Shown here in pieces: positions 17,338 to 26,598 of a stretch of DNA of 64,000 nt. Origin of the DNA: Catenulispora acidiphila DSM 44928. Lineage in GTDB: Bacteria > Actinomycetota > Actinomycetes > Streptomycetales > Catenulisporaceae. Numbering within the stretch: the stretch's first letter is position 1; the number at the start of each line of letters is the position of its first letter. The DNA is taken from contig NC_013131.1 of the NCBI RefSeq assembly GCF_000024025.1, positions 5,766,001 to 5,830,000 on the forward strand, in the 5' to 3' direction. Position numbers and translations under genes: made by a program. The notes below the pieces were generated by a model that saw nothing but the letters and a program-made list of their open reading frames with translations, ran no database searches and was not told where the DNA came from.

Positions 17338-20300
17338 ATGAGGCTCCTCACACCTGCGCGCTGGTCCACGCCCGCGCGCGGGCGACCACGGTCGTCCAGG
17401 CCACGGCCGGTTTTGCGCACCCTGCTGGCGGCGGGGGCGTTGTTCGCCGCCTCGCTGGCGGGGTTGCCGAGTCCGGCGAACGCCGCTGCCAGCGCGCCGT
17501 TCGGCGGGACGGCCGCGGCTGTCCCGGGTCTGATCCAGGCTGCGAACTACGACACCGGCGGCCAGGGCGTCGCCTACAACACGGTCGCGGGCAACGGCTC
17601 TGCCAACAGCTACCGGGCTGACGGCATCGATCTGGAGACCACCGCCGACACCTCGGGCACCACCCCGGCCGGTGGCGCGTACGACATCGGCTGGACGAAC
17701 GCCGGACAGTGGTTCAACTACACGGTCAACGTCGCGACGGCTGGCACGTACAGCGTGGCCTTCCGACTGTCTTCGCCTTACGGCCTCACCGATGCGCTGC
17801 ACATCGCCAACGCCTCCGGTACCAACCTGACTGGTTCGGTCGCGGTGCCCAACACCGGTGGTTATGAGACCTGGACAACGGTCACGGCGAGCCTGGTGCT
17901 GCCTGCCGGTACCCAGACGCTGACGGTGAAGCAGGACTCGAACGGCTGGAACTTCCACAACATGGCCTTCACCCTCACCTCGAGTGGTGGCGGCGGTGGA
18001 GGCGGCACTGACAAGCCGTTCGGCGGGACGCCGGCGCCGGTTCCCGGCACGGTTCAGATCGCCAACTACGACACCGGCGGAGCAGGCGTCGCCTACAACG
18101 TGACCGGCACCAACGGCTCGGCGAACGGCTACCGCACCGACGGCGTCAACCTGGAGAACACCGCGGACACCCAGGACACCACTCCTCCCGGCGGCGCCTA
18201 CGACATGGGCTGGACCAACGCCGGACAGTGGTTCCATTACACGGTCCAGGTCGCGACCAGCGGCATCTACACGGTCAGCTTCCGAGTCGCAGCGCCGGCG
18301 GCCATCGCCGACGCGCTGCACGTCGCCGACTCCACCGGCGCCAACCTGAGCGGCGCGGTCGCCGTTCCGGCCACCGGCGGGTATCAGACCTGGTCCACGG
18401 TCACCGCGAGCGTCACGCTCGCGGCCGGCGCGCAGACGCTCACCGTCGCCCAGGACGCGGCGGGCTGGAACATGCACTTCCTGTCCTTCGCTCAGGGCTC
18501 GAGCGGCGGCGGCGGAGGAGGTGGAGGCGGCGGTGGCGGCGGCAAGTACTGCGGCTACCAGGACCTCGCCCTGGCCCAGCCGACCACGGCTTCCTCAACG
18601 TACTCCGCCACCGGCAACCTGGCTCCCGCGGCCACCGACGGCAACCCCGGCAGCCGCTGGGAGAGCGCGTACAGCGACCCGCAGTGGCTCGAGGTCGACC
18701 TCGGCGCCCAGACCTCGATCTGCGCCGCCGCACTGTCCTGGGAGGCCGCGTACGCCTCGGCGTTCCAGATCCAGACCTCGACCGACAACGCGACCTGGAA
18801 CACGGTCTACTCCACCACGACCGCCACCGGCGGCAGCGAGTCGTTCACGTTCTCGGCGACCGCCCGCTACATCCGGGTGAACGCCACGAAGCGCGCGACC
18901 CAGTGGGGCGACTCGATCCTCGAGTTCGACGTCTACGGTCTGACCGACGTGCCCCCGCTGTCAGGCGGCAACGGCACCGGCGGCAACGGCGTGTGCCCGT
19001 GGGTGAACTCCACCGCCTCGGTCGCCTCGCGAGTGCAGCAGGTCCTCAATACCATGAACCAGTCCGAGGAGTTCACGCTGCTCTCCGGCGACGGCGGCTC
19101 CTCCTACATCGGCCAGGTCGCCGGCATCCCCAACCTCTGCATCAAGCCGATGAACATGCAGGACGGCCCGACCGGCGTCGGCGACGGGACCGGCGGCGTC
19201 ACCGCCTACCCCGACGGCGAATCCGCGGCGGCCACCTGGGACCCGGCGCTGATCCAGCAGGAGGGCACCGCGATGGGTGCCGAGTTCGCGGGCAAGGGCG
19301 TGAACGTCTCGCTCGGCCCGACAACGAACCTGGTGCGCGACCCGCGCTGGGGACGGACCTATGAGACCTACGGCGAGGACCCGTTCCTGGCCGGACAGAT
19401 CACCTCCTCGCAGGTGAAGGGTCTGCAGAGCCAGGGCGTCCAGGCGATGGTCAAGCACGTCGCGGCCTACGACCAGGAGACGTACCCGAACGGCGGCAAC
19501 AACGAGACGGTCAGCAACCAGGCGCTGCAGGAGCTGTACCTGGCTCCGTTCGAGTCCACCATCGCGCAGTCCGCGCCGGCGTCGTTCATGTGCTCCTACG
19601 CGGTCGTCAACGGCAACGCCTCGTGTCAGAACTCGTACATGCAGATCAAGGGCCTGGACGACGCCGCGAACTTCGGCGGCTACATCACCTCCGACTGGGG
19701 CGGGGACTACAACAACGTCGCCTCGGTGGTGGGCGGCATGGACATCGGGATGCCGTTCCCCGGCTCGATCCCGACCGACCTGGCCAACGCCGTCAGCAAC
19801 GGCACGCTGAGCCAGTACGGGGTGAACGCGGCCGTCAGCAGGATCCTGACCCAGATGTTCGCCTTCGGCCTGTTCGACAACCCGGCCAGCGGCTCGTTGG
19901 CGAACACCGTCACCTCCGCGGCGCACCAGCAGACCGCGCTGCAGCTCGGTGAAGAGGGCACGGTCCTGCTGAAGAACAACGGCCTGCTCCCGCTGAACCC
20001 GAACCCGACCACCGCGAAGTCCATCGCCGTGATCGGCACCGACGGCGGCGCCGGCGTCGAGATCGCCGGCGGCGGCAGCGGAACCGTCACGAGCGCGAAC
20101 ACGATCTGGCCGATCACCGGCATCCAGAACGCGGTCGGGCCCAACATGAAGGTCACCTACACCCAGGGCAACGACAACGGCACGGCGAACATCCCGCAGG
20201 CCGTCGCGGCGGCGAAGGCAGCCACCTACGCGGTCATCTACGTCAACGCGCCCGAGGGCGAGGAAAGCGACCTGCAGACCCTCAACCTCTCCGCGACCGA

Positions 20301-21378
20301 CGAGACGATGATCAACAATGTGGCCGCGGCGAACCCGAACACCATCGTGGTGATCAACAGCGGCTCGCCGGTGGTCATGCCGTGGCTGAACAACGTGGCC
20401 GGCGTGTTCGAGAACTGGTACGGCGGCGGCGAGACCGGCGCGGCGGTGGCCGCGCTGATCTTCGGCACGGCGAACCCGTCCGGCAAGCTGCCGGTGACGT
20501 TCCCGGCGTCGCTGAGCCAGGTCCCGGCGCAGACCACCGCGCAGTGGCCGGGCACCCCGACCGGGCCGATCTACAGCGAGGGCGTGAAGATCGGGTACCG
20601 CTGGTACCAGTCGCAGAACATCACCCCGGCGTTCCCCTTCGGATACGGCCTGTCCTACACCAAGTTCTCCTTCTCCAACTTGGCAGTCGGCGGGTTCAAC
20701 TCCAACGGCCAGGCAACTGTGACCGCAACGGTGACCAACACCGGATCGGTCGCCGGTGCCGAGGTGGCGCAGATGTACGTCGGCGACCCGGCAGCCAGCC
20801 AAGACCCGCCCAACCAGCTGGCCGGATTCCAGCGCGTCATGCTCAACCCGGGGCAGAGCGCACAGGTTTCCTTCCCGCTGACCATCCACAACCTGGCAGC
20901 CTGGTCGCCCACCGACAACCAGTGGGAGGCACAAGCCGGTAGCTACGCGATCCGCGTCGGTGACGCCTCCAACAACCTGCCGCTGACCGGGTCGACGTCA
21001 CTGGCCAACACGCTCACCGGTCAGGTCGCCGCAGGCTCCTCCTACGCGGGGATATCGACCGCGAACACTGCGGTCAGCGCCAACGTCACACCGAATTCCG
21101 GTGTGCCCGGCTCGGAAACCGTCGGCGTGGCCAACCCGTTCGGGTACAGCAGCCCGAAGGGCACCGGCGTCTCCTTCCAGATGCAGGGTGTCGACTCCAA
21201 CGCCTCGCAGACACTCACCTACACCGCCAGCGGACTGCCGCCAGGCATCAGCATCAGCGGCAACGGCACCTTCTCCGGATCGGGCAACACGCTCGGGACC
21301 TACACCGTGACCGTCACCGCCAAGGACGGAGCGGGGGTGACCGGCACGGCCACCTTCGTGTGGTCCATCGTTCAGTGA
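17338..21378 (+). CDS. Secreted GH3 family glycosidase with tandem CBM6-like and F5/8 domains
   Basis: A 1346-residue exported enzyme. A signal peptide (to about residue 50) is followed by two CBM6-like modules (about 52-215 and 225-386; GWTNAGQWFNYTV and GWTNAGQWFHYTV mark the repeat). Glycine-rich linkers separate them, one of about 13 Gly. Then come an F5/8 type C domain (405-540), the GH3 N-terminal barrel (553-850; DPRWGRTYETYGEDP; nucleophile Asp786 in YITSDWGG), the GH3 C-terminal domain, a fibronectin-III-like domain and a C-terminal Ig-like domain. The ATG at 17338 has GGAAGGGA five bases upstream; an ATG at 17323 is less well placed. Likely beta-glucosidase or beta-xylosidase activity on plant polymers. 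Confidence 0.9.
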   Translation: MRLLTPARWSTPARGRPRSSRPRPVLRTLLAAGALFAASLAGLPSPANAAASAPFGGTAAAVPGLIQAANYDTGGQGVAYNTVAGNGSANSYRADGIDLETTADTSGTTPAGGAYDIGWTNAGQWFNYTVNVATAGTYSVAFRLSSPYGLTDALHIANASGTNLTGSVAVPNTGGYETWTTVTASLVLPAGTQTLTVKQDSNGWNFHNMAFTLTSSGGGGGGGTDKPFGGTPAPVPGTVQIANYDTGGAGVAYNVTGTNGSANGYRTDGVNLENTADTQDTTPPGGAYDMGWTNAGQWFHYTVQVATSGIYTVSFRVAAPAAIADALHVADSTGANLSGAVAVPATGGYQTWSTVTASVTLAAGAQTLTVAQDAAGWNMHFLSFAQGSSGGGGGGGGGGGGGKYCGYQDLALAQPTTASSTYSATGNLAPAATDGNPGSRWESAYSDPQWLEVDLGAQTSICAAALSWEAAYASAFQIQTSTDNATWNTVYSTTTATGGSESFTFSATARYIRVNATKRATQWGDSILEFDVYGLTDVPPLSGGNGTGGNGVCPWVNSTASVASRVQQVLNTMNQSEEFTLLSGDGGSSYIGQVAGIPNLCIKPMNMQDGPTGVGDGTGGVTAYPDGESAAATWDPALIQQEGTAMGAEFAGKGVNVSLGPTTNLVRDPRWGRTYETYGEDPFLAGQITSSQVKGLQSQGVQAMVKHVAAYDQETYPNGGNNETVSNQALQELYLAPFESTIAQSAPASFMCSYAVVNGNASCQNSYMQIKGLDDAANFGGYITSDWGGDYNNVASVVGGMDIGMPFPGSIPTDLANAVSNGTLSQYGVNAAVSRILTQMFAFGLFDNPASGSLANTVTSAAHQQTALQLGEEGTVLLKNNGLLPLNPNPTTAKSIAVIGTDGGAGVEIAGGGSGTVTSANTIWPITGIQNAVGPNMKVTYTQGNDNGTANIPQAVAAAKAATYAVIYVNAPEGEESDLQTLNLSATDETMINNVAAANPNTIVVINSGSPVVMPWLNNVAGVFENWYGGGETGAAVAALIFGTANPSGKLPVTFPASLSQVPAQTTAQWPGTPTGPIYSEGVKIGYRWYQSQNITPAFPFGYGLSYTKFSFSNLAVGGFNSNGQATVTATVTNTGSVAGAEVAQMYVGDPAASQDPPNQLAGFQRVMLNPGQSAQVSFPLTIHNLAAWSPTDNQWEAQAGSYAIRVGDASNNLPLTGSTSLANTLTGQVAAGSSYAGISTANTAVSANVTPNSGVPGSETVGVANPFGYSSPKGTGVSFQMQGVDSNASQTLTYTASGLPPGISISGNGTFSGSGNTLGTYTVTVTAKDGAGVTGTATFVWSIVQ

Positions 21379-21389
21379 TCTGAACCGGT

Positions 21390-21450
21390 GAGGGCCTTCC
21401 GGCTCGGTGTGCGGCGTCTGAATTCGCACACTGACAGCCGGAAGGCCCTC
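21390..21450. terminator. Bidirectional terminator between the GH3 and nitronate monooxygenase genes
   Basis: A perfect 15-bp stem, GAGGGCCTTCCGGCT (21390-21404) with its complement at 21436-21450, contains an inner TGTGCG/CGCACA pairing. It separates two convergent genes, and its right arm reaches the stop codon of the minus-strand gene. Confidence 0.75.
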
Positions 21451-22486
21451 ATGCTGAGGACTGACCCGCGAGTCGCGCGAAGGCGTCAGCGGCCGGCTCG
21501 ACCTCGGCGCTGCGGTAGCCGGTCCCGGCCCACAGGTGGATCAGGCGGGTGTCGGCGGCTGCGGTGGCAGCTTTGCGGAGCGGGCTTGTGAGGTGGTGCA
21601 GGGCGGGGTAGCCGGCCGGGGCGAGGGGGTCGTAGCGGTCGGTGAAATGGTTGCGCAGGGCGCGTGCCGGGCGGCCGGTGAAGGCGCGGGTGATGACGGT
21701 GGTGTCGAAAGCCGGGTCGGCGAGCGCCGCCTTGTGCGGGGCGGATGCTCCGCTCTCGTTCGTCCGCAGCAGGACAGTGCCGACCATTGCGGCTACCGCT
21801 CCGGCGTCCAGCGACGCGGCAACGTCGGCGGCGGTGGCGATTCCGCCGGTGGCGATGAGGGGGAGGTCGACGGCGCAGCCGACTTGGGCAATCAGGTCCG
21901 GCAGCGAAACAGTGCTGGCTGGCAGCTCCGCTGGCGTGAGCGTCGCGGAGTGACCGCCCCCGGCCGATGCCTGCACGATCAGCGCGTCGACGCCGACTGC
22001 GGCCGCCTGACGTGCTTCATCTGCCGTGGTGACGGATTGAAAGACGACGCTTCCGGCCCGGCGCAGCGCGTCGATGACGCCACGCTCCGGGATTCCGAAC
22101 GTGAAAGACACCCACGGCACCGGTGAGGAGATCAGCAGGTCGATCTTGTCCGACCAGTGGTCGTCATCCTCGACCAGCTGCTCCGGCAGCGTGAGTTCAT
22201 AGCGGTCGGCCTCGACCTGCACCTCGCGGGCGTAGCGCCGGTATGCCTGCTCTGATACCGGCACCGGGTTCGGGACGAAGACGTTGACGCCGAACGCCAC
22301 GCCCTCCGCACCGACGTCGCGGATCTGTCCGGCCAGAGCTTCGGCGGTCTTGTAGCCGCCCGCCAGGAACCCCAGACCGCCCGCACGAGCAGCCGCCACG
22401 ACGAGCGCCGGCGTACTCGGCCCGCCGGCCATCGGCGCCGCGATGATCGGAAGATCGACTCCGAGGTCGGACAGTGGCTGGTGCAC
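21449..22486 (-). CDS. Nitronate monooxygenase (2-nitropropane dioxygenase family)
   Basis: A 345-residue FMN-dependent TIM-barrel enzyme. Its N-terminal phrase LPIIAAPMAGGPSTPALV, the central VQASAGGGHSA and the phosphate-binding LIATGGIATAADVAASL fit class I nitronate monooxygenases, which oxidise toxic alkyl nitronates to carbonyl compounds and nitrite. I chose the GTG at 22484-22486 (VHQPLSDLGVDLPI) because GAAGGAG stands five bases upstream; the frame stays open further but has no better site. It is divergent from the DUF1906 gene and ends inside a shared terminator. Its physiological substrate is unknown. Confidence 0.88.
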   Translation of the reverse strand: MHQPLSDLGVDLPIIAAPMAGGPSTPALVVAAARAGGLGFLAGGYKTAEALAGQIRDVGAEGVAFGVNVFVPNPVPVSEQAYRRYAREVQVEADRYELTLPEQLVEDDDHWSDKIDLLISSPVPWVSFTFGIPERGVIDALRRAGSVVFQSVTTADEARQAAAVGVDALIVQASAGGGHSATLTPAELPASTVSLPDLIAQVGCAVDLPLIATGGIATAADVAASLDAGAVAAMVGTVLLRTNESGASAPHKAALADPAFDTTVITRAFTGRPARALRNHFTDRYDPLAPAGYPALHHLTSPLRKAATAAADTRLIHLWAGTGYRSAEVEPAADAFARLAGQSSA

Positions 22487-22597
22487 GGCGACTCCTTCTG
22501 GTGCAGACGCCTGGTCGAGAAATCGGCGACTCACCGCCAATGATCTCCCATCCTCCGCCGCTCCGACCGGCCCGACACCCCAGACCTGCGCCGCCGC

Positions 22598-22760
22598 TGG
22601 CACCAAGATGCCAGGCACGTTGGTGCCCCTGGATCTTCCTTCCGCCGCAGGTCAGGGCCTGGCAGAGTCCTTCTTGCCAGCCCGGCGCGACGCCGGGCAC
22701 CGGATCGGGATCACCGGTCCGAGGACCACCACACCGGTACCGACAGGGGATGCCGCCATG
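22598..22760 (+). promoter_or_regulatory. Duplicated promoter/leader, copy A, with inverted repeats
   Basis: TGGCACC-AA-GATGCCA (22598-22613; one mismatch between arms) is followed by GGCAC-GTTG-GTGCC (22614-22627). A stretch nearly identical to copy B (26426-26598) follows, including GCAGGTCAG, GCCTGG, CTTGCCAGCCCGG, GATCACCGG and finally GGGGATGCCGCCATG. The repeat is the best candidate operator of the regulon run by the regulator at 25247. The rest of the 22487-22835 gap holds nothing else recognisable. Confidence 0.6.
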
Positions 22761-22835
22761 CCCGAAGCCGTTCGCGCGCAGCGTCAGGCCTCCCCTTTGA
22801 GCCCCCATCCTTTTCGAGCACGAGGAGCACCTACC

Positions 22836-25145
22836 GTGATCCGACGACATCAGCGCACGGCGACTCTGGTCGCCCTCGGCGCGGCCTTCTTCGCCAGCGC
22901 GATCGGCAGTGCGTCCGCCATGGCGGCGACGCCCCATGCCGCCGCGCCGCAGGCCGCCACGCAGAGCGTCAGCTATCTGGGCCACCAGTTCACCGTCCCG
23001 GCAAGCTGGCCGGTCATCGACCTGGCGAAGGCGCCGACCACCTGTGTCCGCTTCGATGAGCACGCCGTCTACCTCGGCCAGCCGGGTGCGCAGCAGGACT
23101 GCCCCAGCAAGGTCTTCGGACGGACCGAGACCCTGCTGATCCAGCCCGCCGCCGCCTCCACGGCAGCGGCCATGACCACCGACAACTCCGCCACCCGCGA
23201 GCTCGACACGACCGGCGACGGCTTCAAGGTCAGCGCCACCTACAACACCGACCGCGCGCTGGCCCAGTCCATCCTGACCAGCGCCGCGCTCCCGGCACCG
23301 TCCGCCACGGCGCACATACCGACGCCGGGCACGGTGACCGCGCCGACGTCCACCGCGCCGACGAGCAAGGCAGGTCAGGCGAGCACGTCCACGCAGTCCG
23401 CACACTCACTGGCTACCGCCGCCGTCGCGGCCAGCAGCACCAACTTCACCGGCCAAGGCTTCGACGCCTGCGCCGCGCCGAGCTCGTCGGCGATGAGCGC
23501 GTGGAAGAGTTCCTCGCCCTACTCCGCCGTCGGCATCTACATCGGCGGGGCGAACCGGGGCTGCGCGCAGCCGAACCTCACCTCCACCTGGGTCTCCGAC
23601 GAGGCGGCGGCCGGCTGGCGCTTCCTGCCGATCTACGTCGGCCTGCAGGGCCCTGGCAACGGCTGCGGGTGCGCGGCCATCAACTCCGCGAGCGAGGGCA
23701 CCGCCGCCGCGGACGACGCCATCAACGACGCCGTCTCCCTCGGCTTCCCGGCCGGCACCGAGATCACCTACGACATGGAGGCCTACACCACCGGCGGCTC
23801 CTACTCCTCGCTGGTGGTCGGCTTCGAAGCCGCCTGGTCCGCCGAGCTGCACGCCCACGGCTACCTGTCCGGCGTCTACGGCAGCATGGGGAGCACGGTG
23901 TCGGACCTGATCAACAACTACAGCTCCACCACCATGCCGGACGTCCTGGACTTCGCCAGCATCCCCGGCAGCGGCAGCAGCACCGTCTCCGACCCCGGCA
24001 TCCCCAGCGCCGACTGGGCCAACCACCAGCGCATCCACCAGTACACCCAGGGCCACGACGAGACCTGGGGCGGCGTGGACATCCCCATCGACGCCGACTA
24101 CTTCGACGTCCAGGTGTCCTCCAGCGCCCCACCGCCGAGCGCTCCGCACAGCAGCGCCTCGGGACTGGCCGTCGCCTCCAACGGCGGGTTCAACACCGCT
24201 TGGAAGGGGACTGACGGCTACCAGTGGGTGGCCAACGGCAGCGGCGCGGGCATCTCGGCCAAGGGCAACCCGTTCCTGCTCGGCGTCGCGGCGAACACGA
24301 CTCCGTCGATGGCGACGCTGTCCGACGGTTCATGGATCTCGGCGTGGCAGGGCAGTGACGGCTACCTGTGGCTGGCCACCGGCTCCGGAGCGAACATCTC
24401 GGCCAAGGGCAACCCGTTCCTGCTCGGCGTCGCCGCCGGCACCAGCCCGTCGATCGTCGCGCTGCCCAACGGCGGCTGGGAGATCGCGTGGAAGGGTCAG
24501 GACGGCTACCTGTGGCTGGCCACCGGCTCCGGCATCAACATCTCCGCCAAGGGCAACCCGTTCCTGCTCGGCGTGTCCGGCACCACCAGCCCGTCTCTGG
24601 CGGCTCTGCCCAACGGCGGGTTCGAAGCGGCGTGGAAGGGCGGGGACGGCTACCTGTGGCTCGCTTCCGGCTCCGGTATCACCATCACGGCTAAGGGCAA
24701 CCCGTTCCTGCTCGGCGTCGTCAACAACCCGGCGCTGGTGACCATGCCCGACGGCAGCTTCGAGGCGGCTTGGAAGGGCGGCGACGGGTACCTGTGGCTC
24801 GCCTCCGGCTCCGGCGCCACGATCACCGCCAAGGGCAACCCGTTCCTGCTCGGCGTCTCCGGCGACACCAGCCCGTCGATCGCGGCCCTGCCCAGCGGCG
24901 GCTTCGAGACGGCGTGGAAGGGTAACGACGGCTACTTGTGGCTGGCCACCGGCAACGGTGCGAACATCACGGCCAAGGGCAACCCGTTCCTGCTCGGCGT
25001 GGCGAACAACCCCGAGCTCGTGACCAAGTCTGACGGCAGCTTCGAAGCGGCGTGGAAGGGCGGCGACGGCTACCTGTGGCTCGCCTCCGGCTCCGGAATC
25101 AACATCTCCGCCAAGGGCAACCCGTTCCTGCTCGGCGTCGCGTAA
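22836..25145 (+). CDS. Secreted DUF1906 (glycoside-hydrolase-like) protein with seven propeller-like repeats
   Basis: A 769-residue exported protein. The signal peptide starts MIRRHQRTATLVALGAAFFA. An N-terminal domain (SYLGHQFTVPASWPVIDLAK, about 45-110) and a Thr/Ser-rich linker follow. A DUF1906/Rv2525c-like domain lies at about 205-425 (GQGFDACAAPSSSAMSAW, ITYDMEAY), a fold related to GH25-type barrels. The C-terminal third is seven repeats of about 47 residues. The GTG at 22836 has GAGGAG eight bases upstream. However, an in-frame ATG at 22758 with GGGGA is the position conserved in the duplicated leader, giving a 26-residue longer protein. It is probably a cell-wall or glycan-binding protein. 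A 15-bp terminator follows. Confidence 0.85.
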   Translation: MIRRHQRTATLVALGAAFFASAIGSASAMAATPHAAAPQAATQSVSYLGHQFTVPASWPVIDLAKAPTTCVRFDEHAVYLGQPGAQQDCPSKVFGRTETLLIQPAAASTAAAMTTDNSATRELDTTGDGFKVSATYNTDRALAQSILTSAALPAPSATAHIPTPGTVTAPTSTAPTSKAGQASTSTQSAHSLATAAVAASSTNFTGQGFDACAAPSSSAMSAWKSSSPYSAVGIYIGGANRGCAQPNLTSTWVSDEAAAGWRFLPIYVGLQGPGNGCGCAAINSASEGTAAADDAINDAVSLGFPAGTEITYDMEAYTTGGSYSSLVVGFEAAWSAELHAHGYLSGVYGSMGSTVSDLINNYSSTTMPDVLDFASIPGSGSSTVSDPGIPSADWANHQRIHQYTQGHDETWGGVDIPIDADYFDVQVSSSAPPPSAPHSSASGLAVASNGGFNTAWKGTDGYQWVANGSGAGISAKGNPFLLGVAANTTPSMATLSDGSWISAWQGSDGYLWLATGSGANISAKGNPFLLGVAAGTSPSIVALPNGGWEIAWKGQDGYLWLATGSGINISAKGNPFLLGVSGTTSPSLAALPNGGFEAAWKGGDGYLWLASGSGITITAKGNPFLLGVVNNPALVTMPDGSFEAAWKGGDGYLWLASGSGATITAKGNPFLLGVSGDTSPSIAALPSGGFETAWKGNDGYLWLATGNGANITAKGNPFLLGVANNPELVTKSDGSFEAAWKGGDGYLWLASGSGINISAKGNPFLLGVA
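24154..25142 (+). repeat. Seven tandem coding repeats, array A
   Basis: Seven consecutive units of about 141 bp encode the pattern GG(F/W)xxAWKGxDGYLWLA followed by AKGNPFLLGV. The DNA is very similar between units. Seven units suggest a closed seven-bladed beta-propeller of the tectonin/lectin kind, which is an inference. The array matches the one at 28818-29809 unit for unit. Confidence 0.85.
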
Positions 25146-25170
25146 GGCACCTAGAAGCCCAAGCACATTC

Positions 25171-25205
25171 GCGGCCTGAGACTCCCCTCCGGAGTCTCAG
25201 GCCGC
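25171..25205 (+). terminator. Terminator after the DUF1906 gene
   Basis: A perfect 15-bp stem, GCGGCCTGAGACTCC with its complement, closes a CCTCC loop 25 bp past the stop codon. The same stem core (GGCCTGAGACTCC) ends the related unit at 29836, so the whole transcription unit seems to have been duplicated. Confidence 0.85.
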
Positions 25206-25246
25206 AGCTCGTTGTCAGCTCCCCCGCATCGCCCGCATCGCCCGCG

Positions 25247-26269
25247 TCACAGCCAGCCCTTCTTCGCCGCCTTGATGCCGGCCTCGAACCGGCTGGAGGC
25301 GTTCAGGCGCTGCATCAGCTCGGCCATGATGCGGCGCACCGTGCGCAGCGAGACGCCGAGCTTCTTGGCCGCCGTCTCATCCGTCGCACCGCCGGCCAGC
25401 AATGTCAGCAGGCTGCGTTCGGTGTCGGACAGCCCTGTCGAGGTGTCGATGGGATTGCCGACGTCCAGGGGCGCGGCGTGGTGCCAGACCGCCTCGAACA
25501 GCTCCAGCAAGGACGCGATGACGCCCGGCGCGCTGATGACCGCCACGCCGTAGCCCCGGACGCCGGGCTTCAGCGGGACGATCGCGACGCGGCGGTCGGA
25601 GATGCACAGACGCTGCGGCAGGGTCGGGCTCGTGCGGATCTCAGCTCCCGCGGCCTGGAAGTTCCGTGCGTACGTGAGCAGGAGCTGGTCGTTGCGCACG
25701 GCTTCCAGGTACATCGTGCGCACCTTGACGCCGCGGCGCAGCACTTCGGCGTCCAGCGGCCAGGCGTCGGCGAGCATCTGCTCCGACAGGCCGGTCGCCG
25801 GCAGCAAGGAGTCGATGGACTGGAGCGTCGAGTAGGCGAGCTGTTCGAACCTCGAGTGGATGGCGTCCGCGCCGACCACCTGCTCGACCCGGTGTAAGGG
25901 GTCTGTGACGCCGTCGCCGGCGTCCAGGCGCGCCATCACCGTCTTCGTGATCTGATCCCGCTGCTCCTGGAACCGGCGCTGCTGTTCGGCCAGTTCCTCC
26001 TCCTGCTGCCGCAGCAGCTGGGCCAGCGCCGCCTCAGCGGTGATCGGCACGAGCAGCCCCGGGGTCTGCTGCGAGACCCGGACCAGAGCGCGGTCCGCCA
26101 GCGCGTCCAGGTGCTCCCGGAGCTGCGATTCGCCCATTCCCAGTTCCACGGCCAGATCGGCTGCGCCGGCGCCTGGCATGGCGGTCATGGCCACCCACAG
26201 CCTGGCCAACGGCTCGGCCAGACCGAGCCCGAGCAGCGTGGCCACTTCCACTTTCGTTCCCGCCAACAT
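25247..26269 (-). CDS. TrmB-like/LuxR C-terminal transcriptional regulator
   Basis: A 340-residue regulator. The N-terminal winged helix (MGESQLREHLDALADRALV) is TrmB-like. A coiled stretch follows (QEEELAEQQRRFQEQRDQ). The middle domain, with VKVRTMYLEAVRNDQL and ISDRRVAIVPLKPG, resembles the PLD-like ligand-sensing part of TrmB proteins. A LuxR-type helix-turn-helix is at the C-terminus (LSDTERSLLTLLAGGATDE, VSLRTVRRIMAELMQRL). The ATG at 26267-26269 has GGGGGA upstream; the frame is open to 26434 without a better start. It is divergent from the secreted-peptide operon and lies between the two duplicated leaders, so it is the natural candidate to bind the TGGCACC repeats. The ligand may be the peptide encoded next door. 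Confidence 0.85.
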   Translation of the reverse strand: MLAGTKVEVATLLGLGLAEPLARLWVAMTAMPGAGAADLAVELGMGESQLREHLDALADRALVRVSQQTPGLLVPITAEAALAQLLRQQEEELAEQQRRFQEQRDQITKTVMARLDAGDGVTDPLHRVEQVVGADAIHSRFEQLAYSTLQSIDSLLPATGLSEQMLADAWPLDAEVLRRGVKVRTMYLEAVRNDQLLLTYARNFQAAGAEIRTSPTLPQRLCISDRRVAIVPLKPGVRGYGVAVISAPGVIASLLELFEAVWHHAAPLDVGNPIDTSTGLSDTERSLLTLLAGGATDETAAKKLGVSLRTVRRIMAELMQRLNASSRFEAGIKAAKKGWL

Positions 26270-26425
26270 CCCATCCCCCGGTCGTGCAAGAAACCCAGTA
26301 CTTCGGTCACGCGTACGAGAGCCGTTCGACCTCATTGTGTGCGTCCGGACGGCCGGTGGCCCGCATCCGATACAAACTCGTACACCCGCCCCACGCTCCG
26401 GCGCACAGCTGATCTGCGGGTGCTC

Positions 26426-26598
26426 TGGCACCAAGGTGCCAGACAGTTTGGTGACACTCGGAACCCCTTCTTCCGCAGGTCAGAGCCTGGAAAAGTACTC
26501 CTTGCCAGCCCGGTTCGACCGGGCGGCGGACCTCCGGAACAGATCACCGGACGTCGACGAAATCCACTTCCTGCCCGCCGAACGGGGATACCGCCATG
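26426..26598 (+). promoter_or_regulatory. Duplicated promoter/leader, copy B, with inverted repeat
   Basis: TGGCACC-AA-GGTGCCA (26426-26441) is a perfect 7-bp inverted repeat, followed by TTTGGTGAC and then the same leader blocks as copy A (AGGTCAG, GCCTGG, CTTGCCAGCCCGG, GATCACCGG, GGGGATACCGCCATG). The distance from repeat to ATG is 170 bp here and 160 bp in copy A. It fills the 326-bp gap between the regulator and the peptide gene, and may serve both directions. Confidence 0.65.

Noticed and set aside
17236-18477. 413-codon minus-strand frame inside the GH3 gene
   Set aside because: Opposite a well-supported CBM-containing gene, with biased composition and no domain.
22443-22757. Upstream part of the frame leading into the DUF1906 gene
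   Set aside because: It crosses the promoter/leader and the divergent gene's start; no initiation signal.
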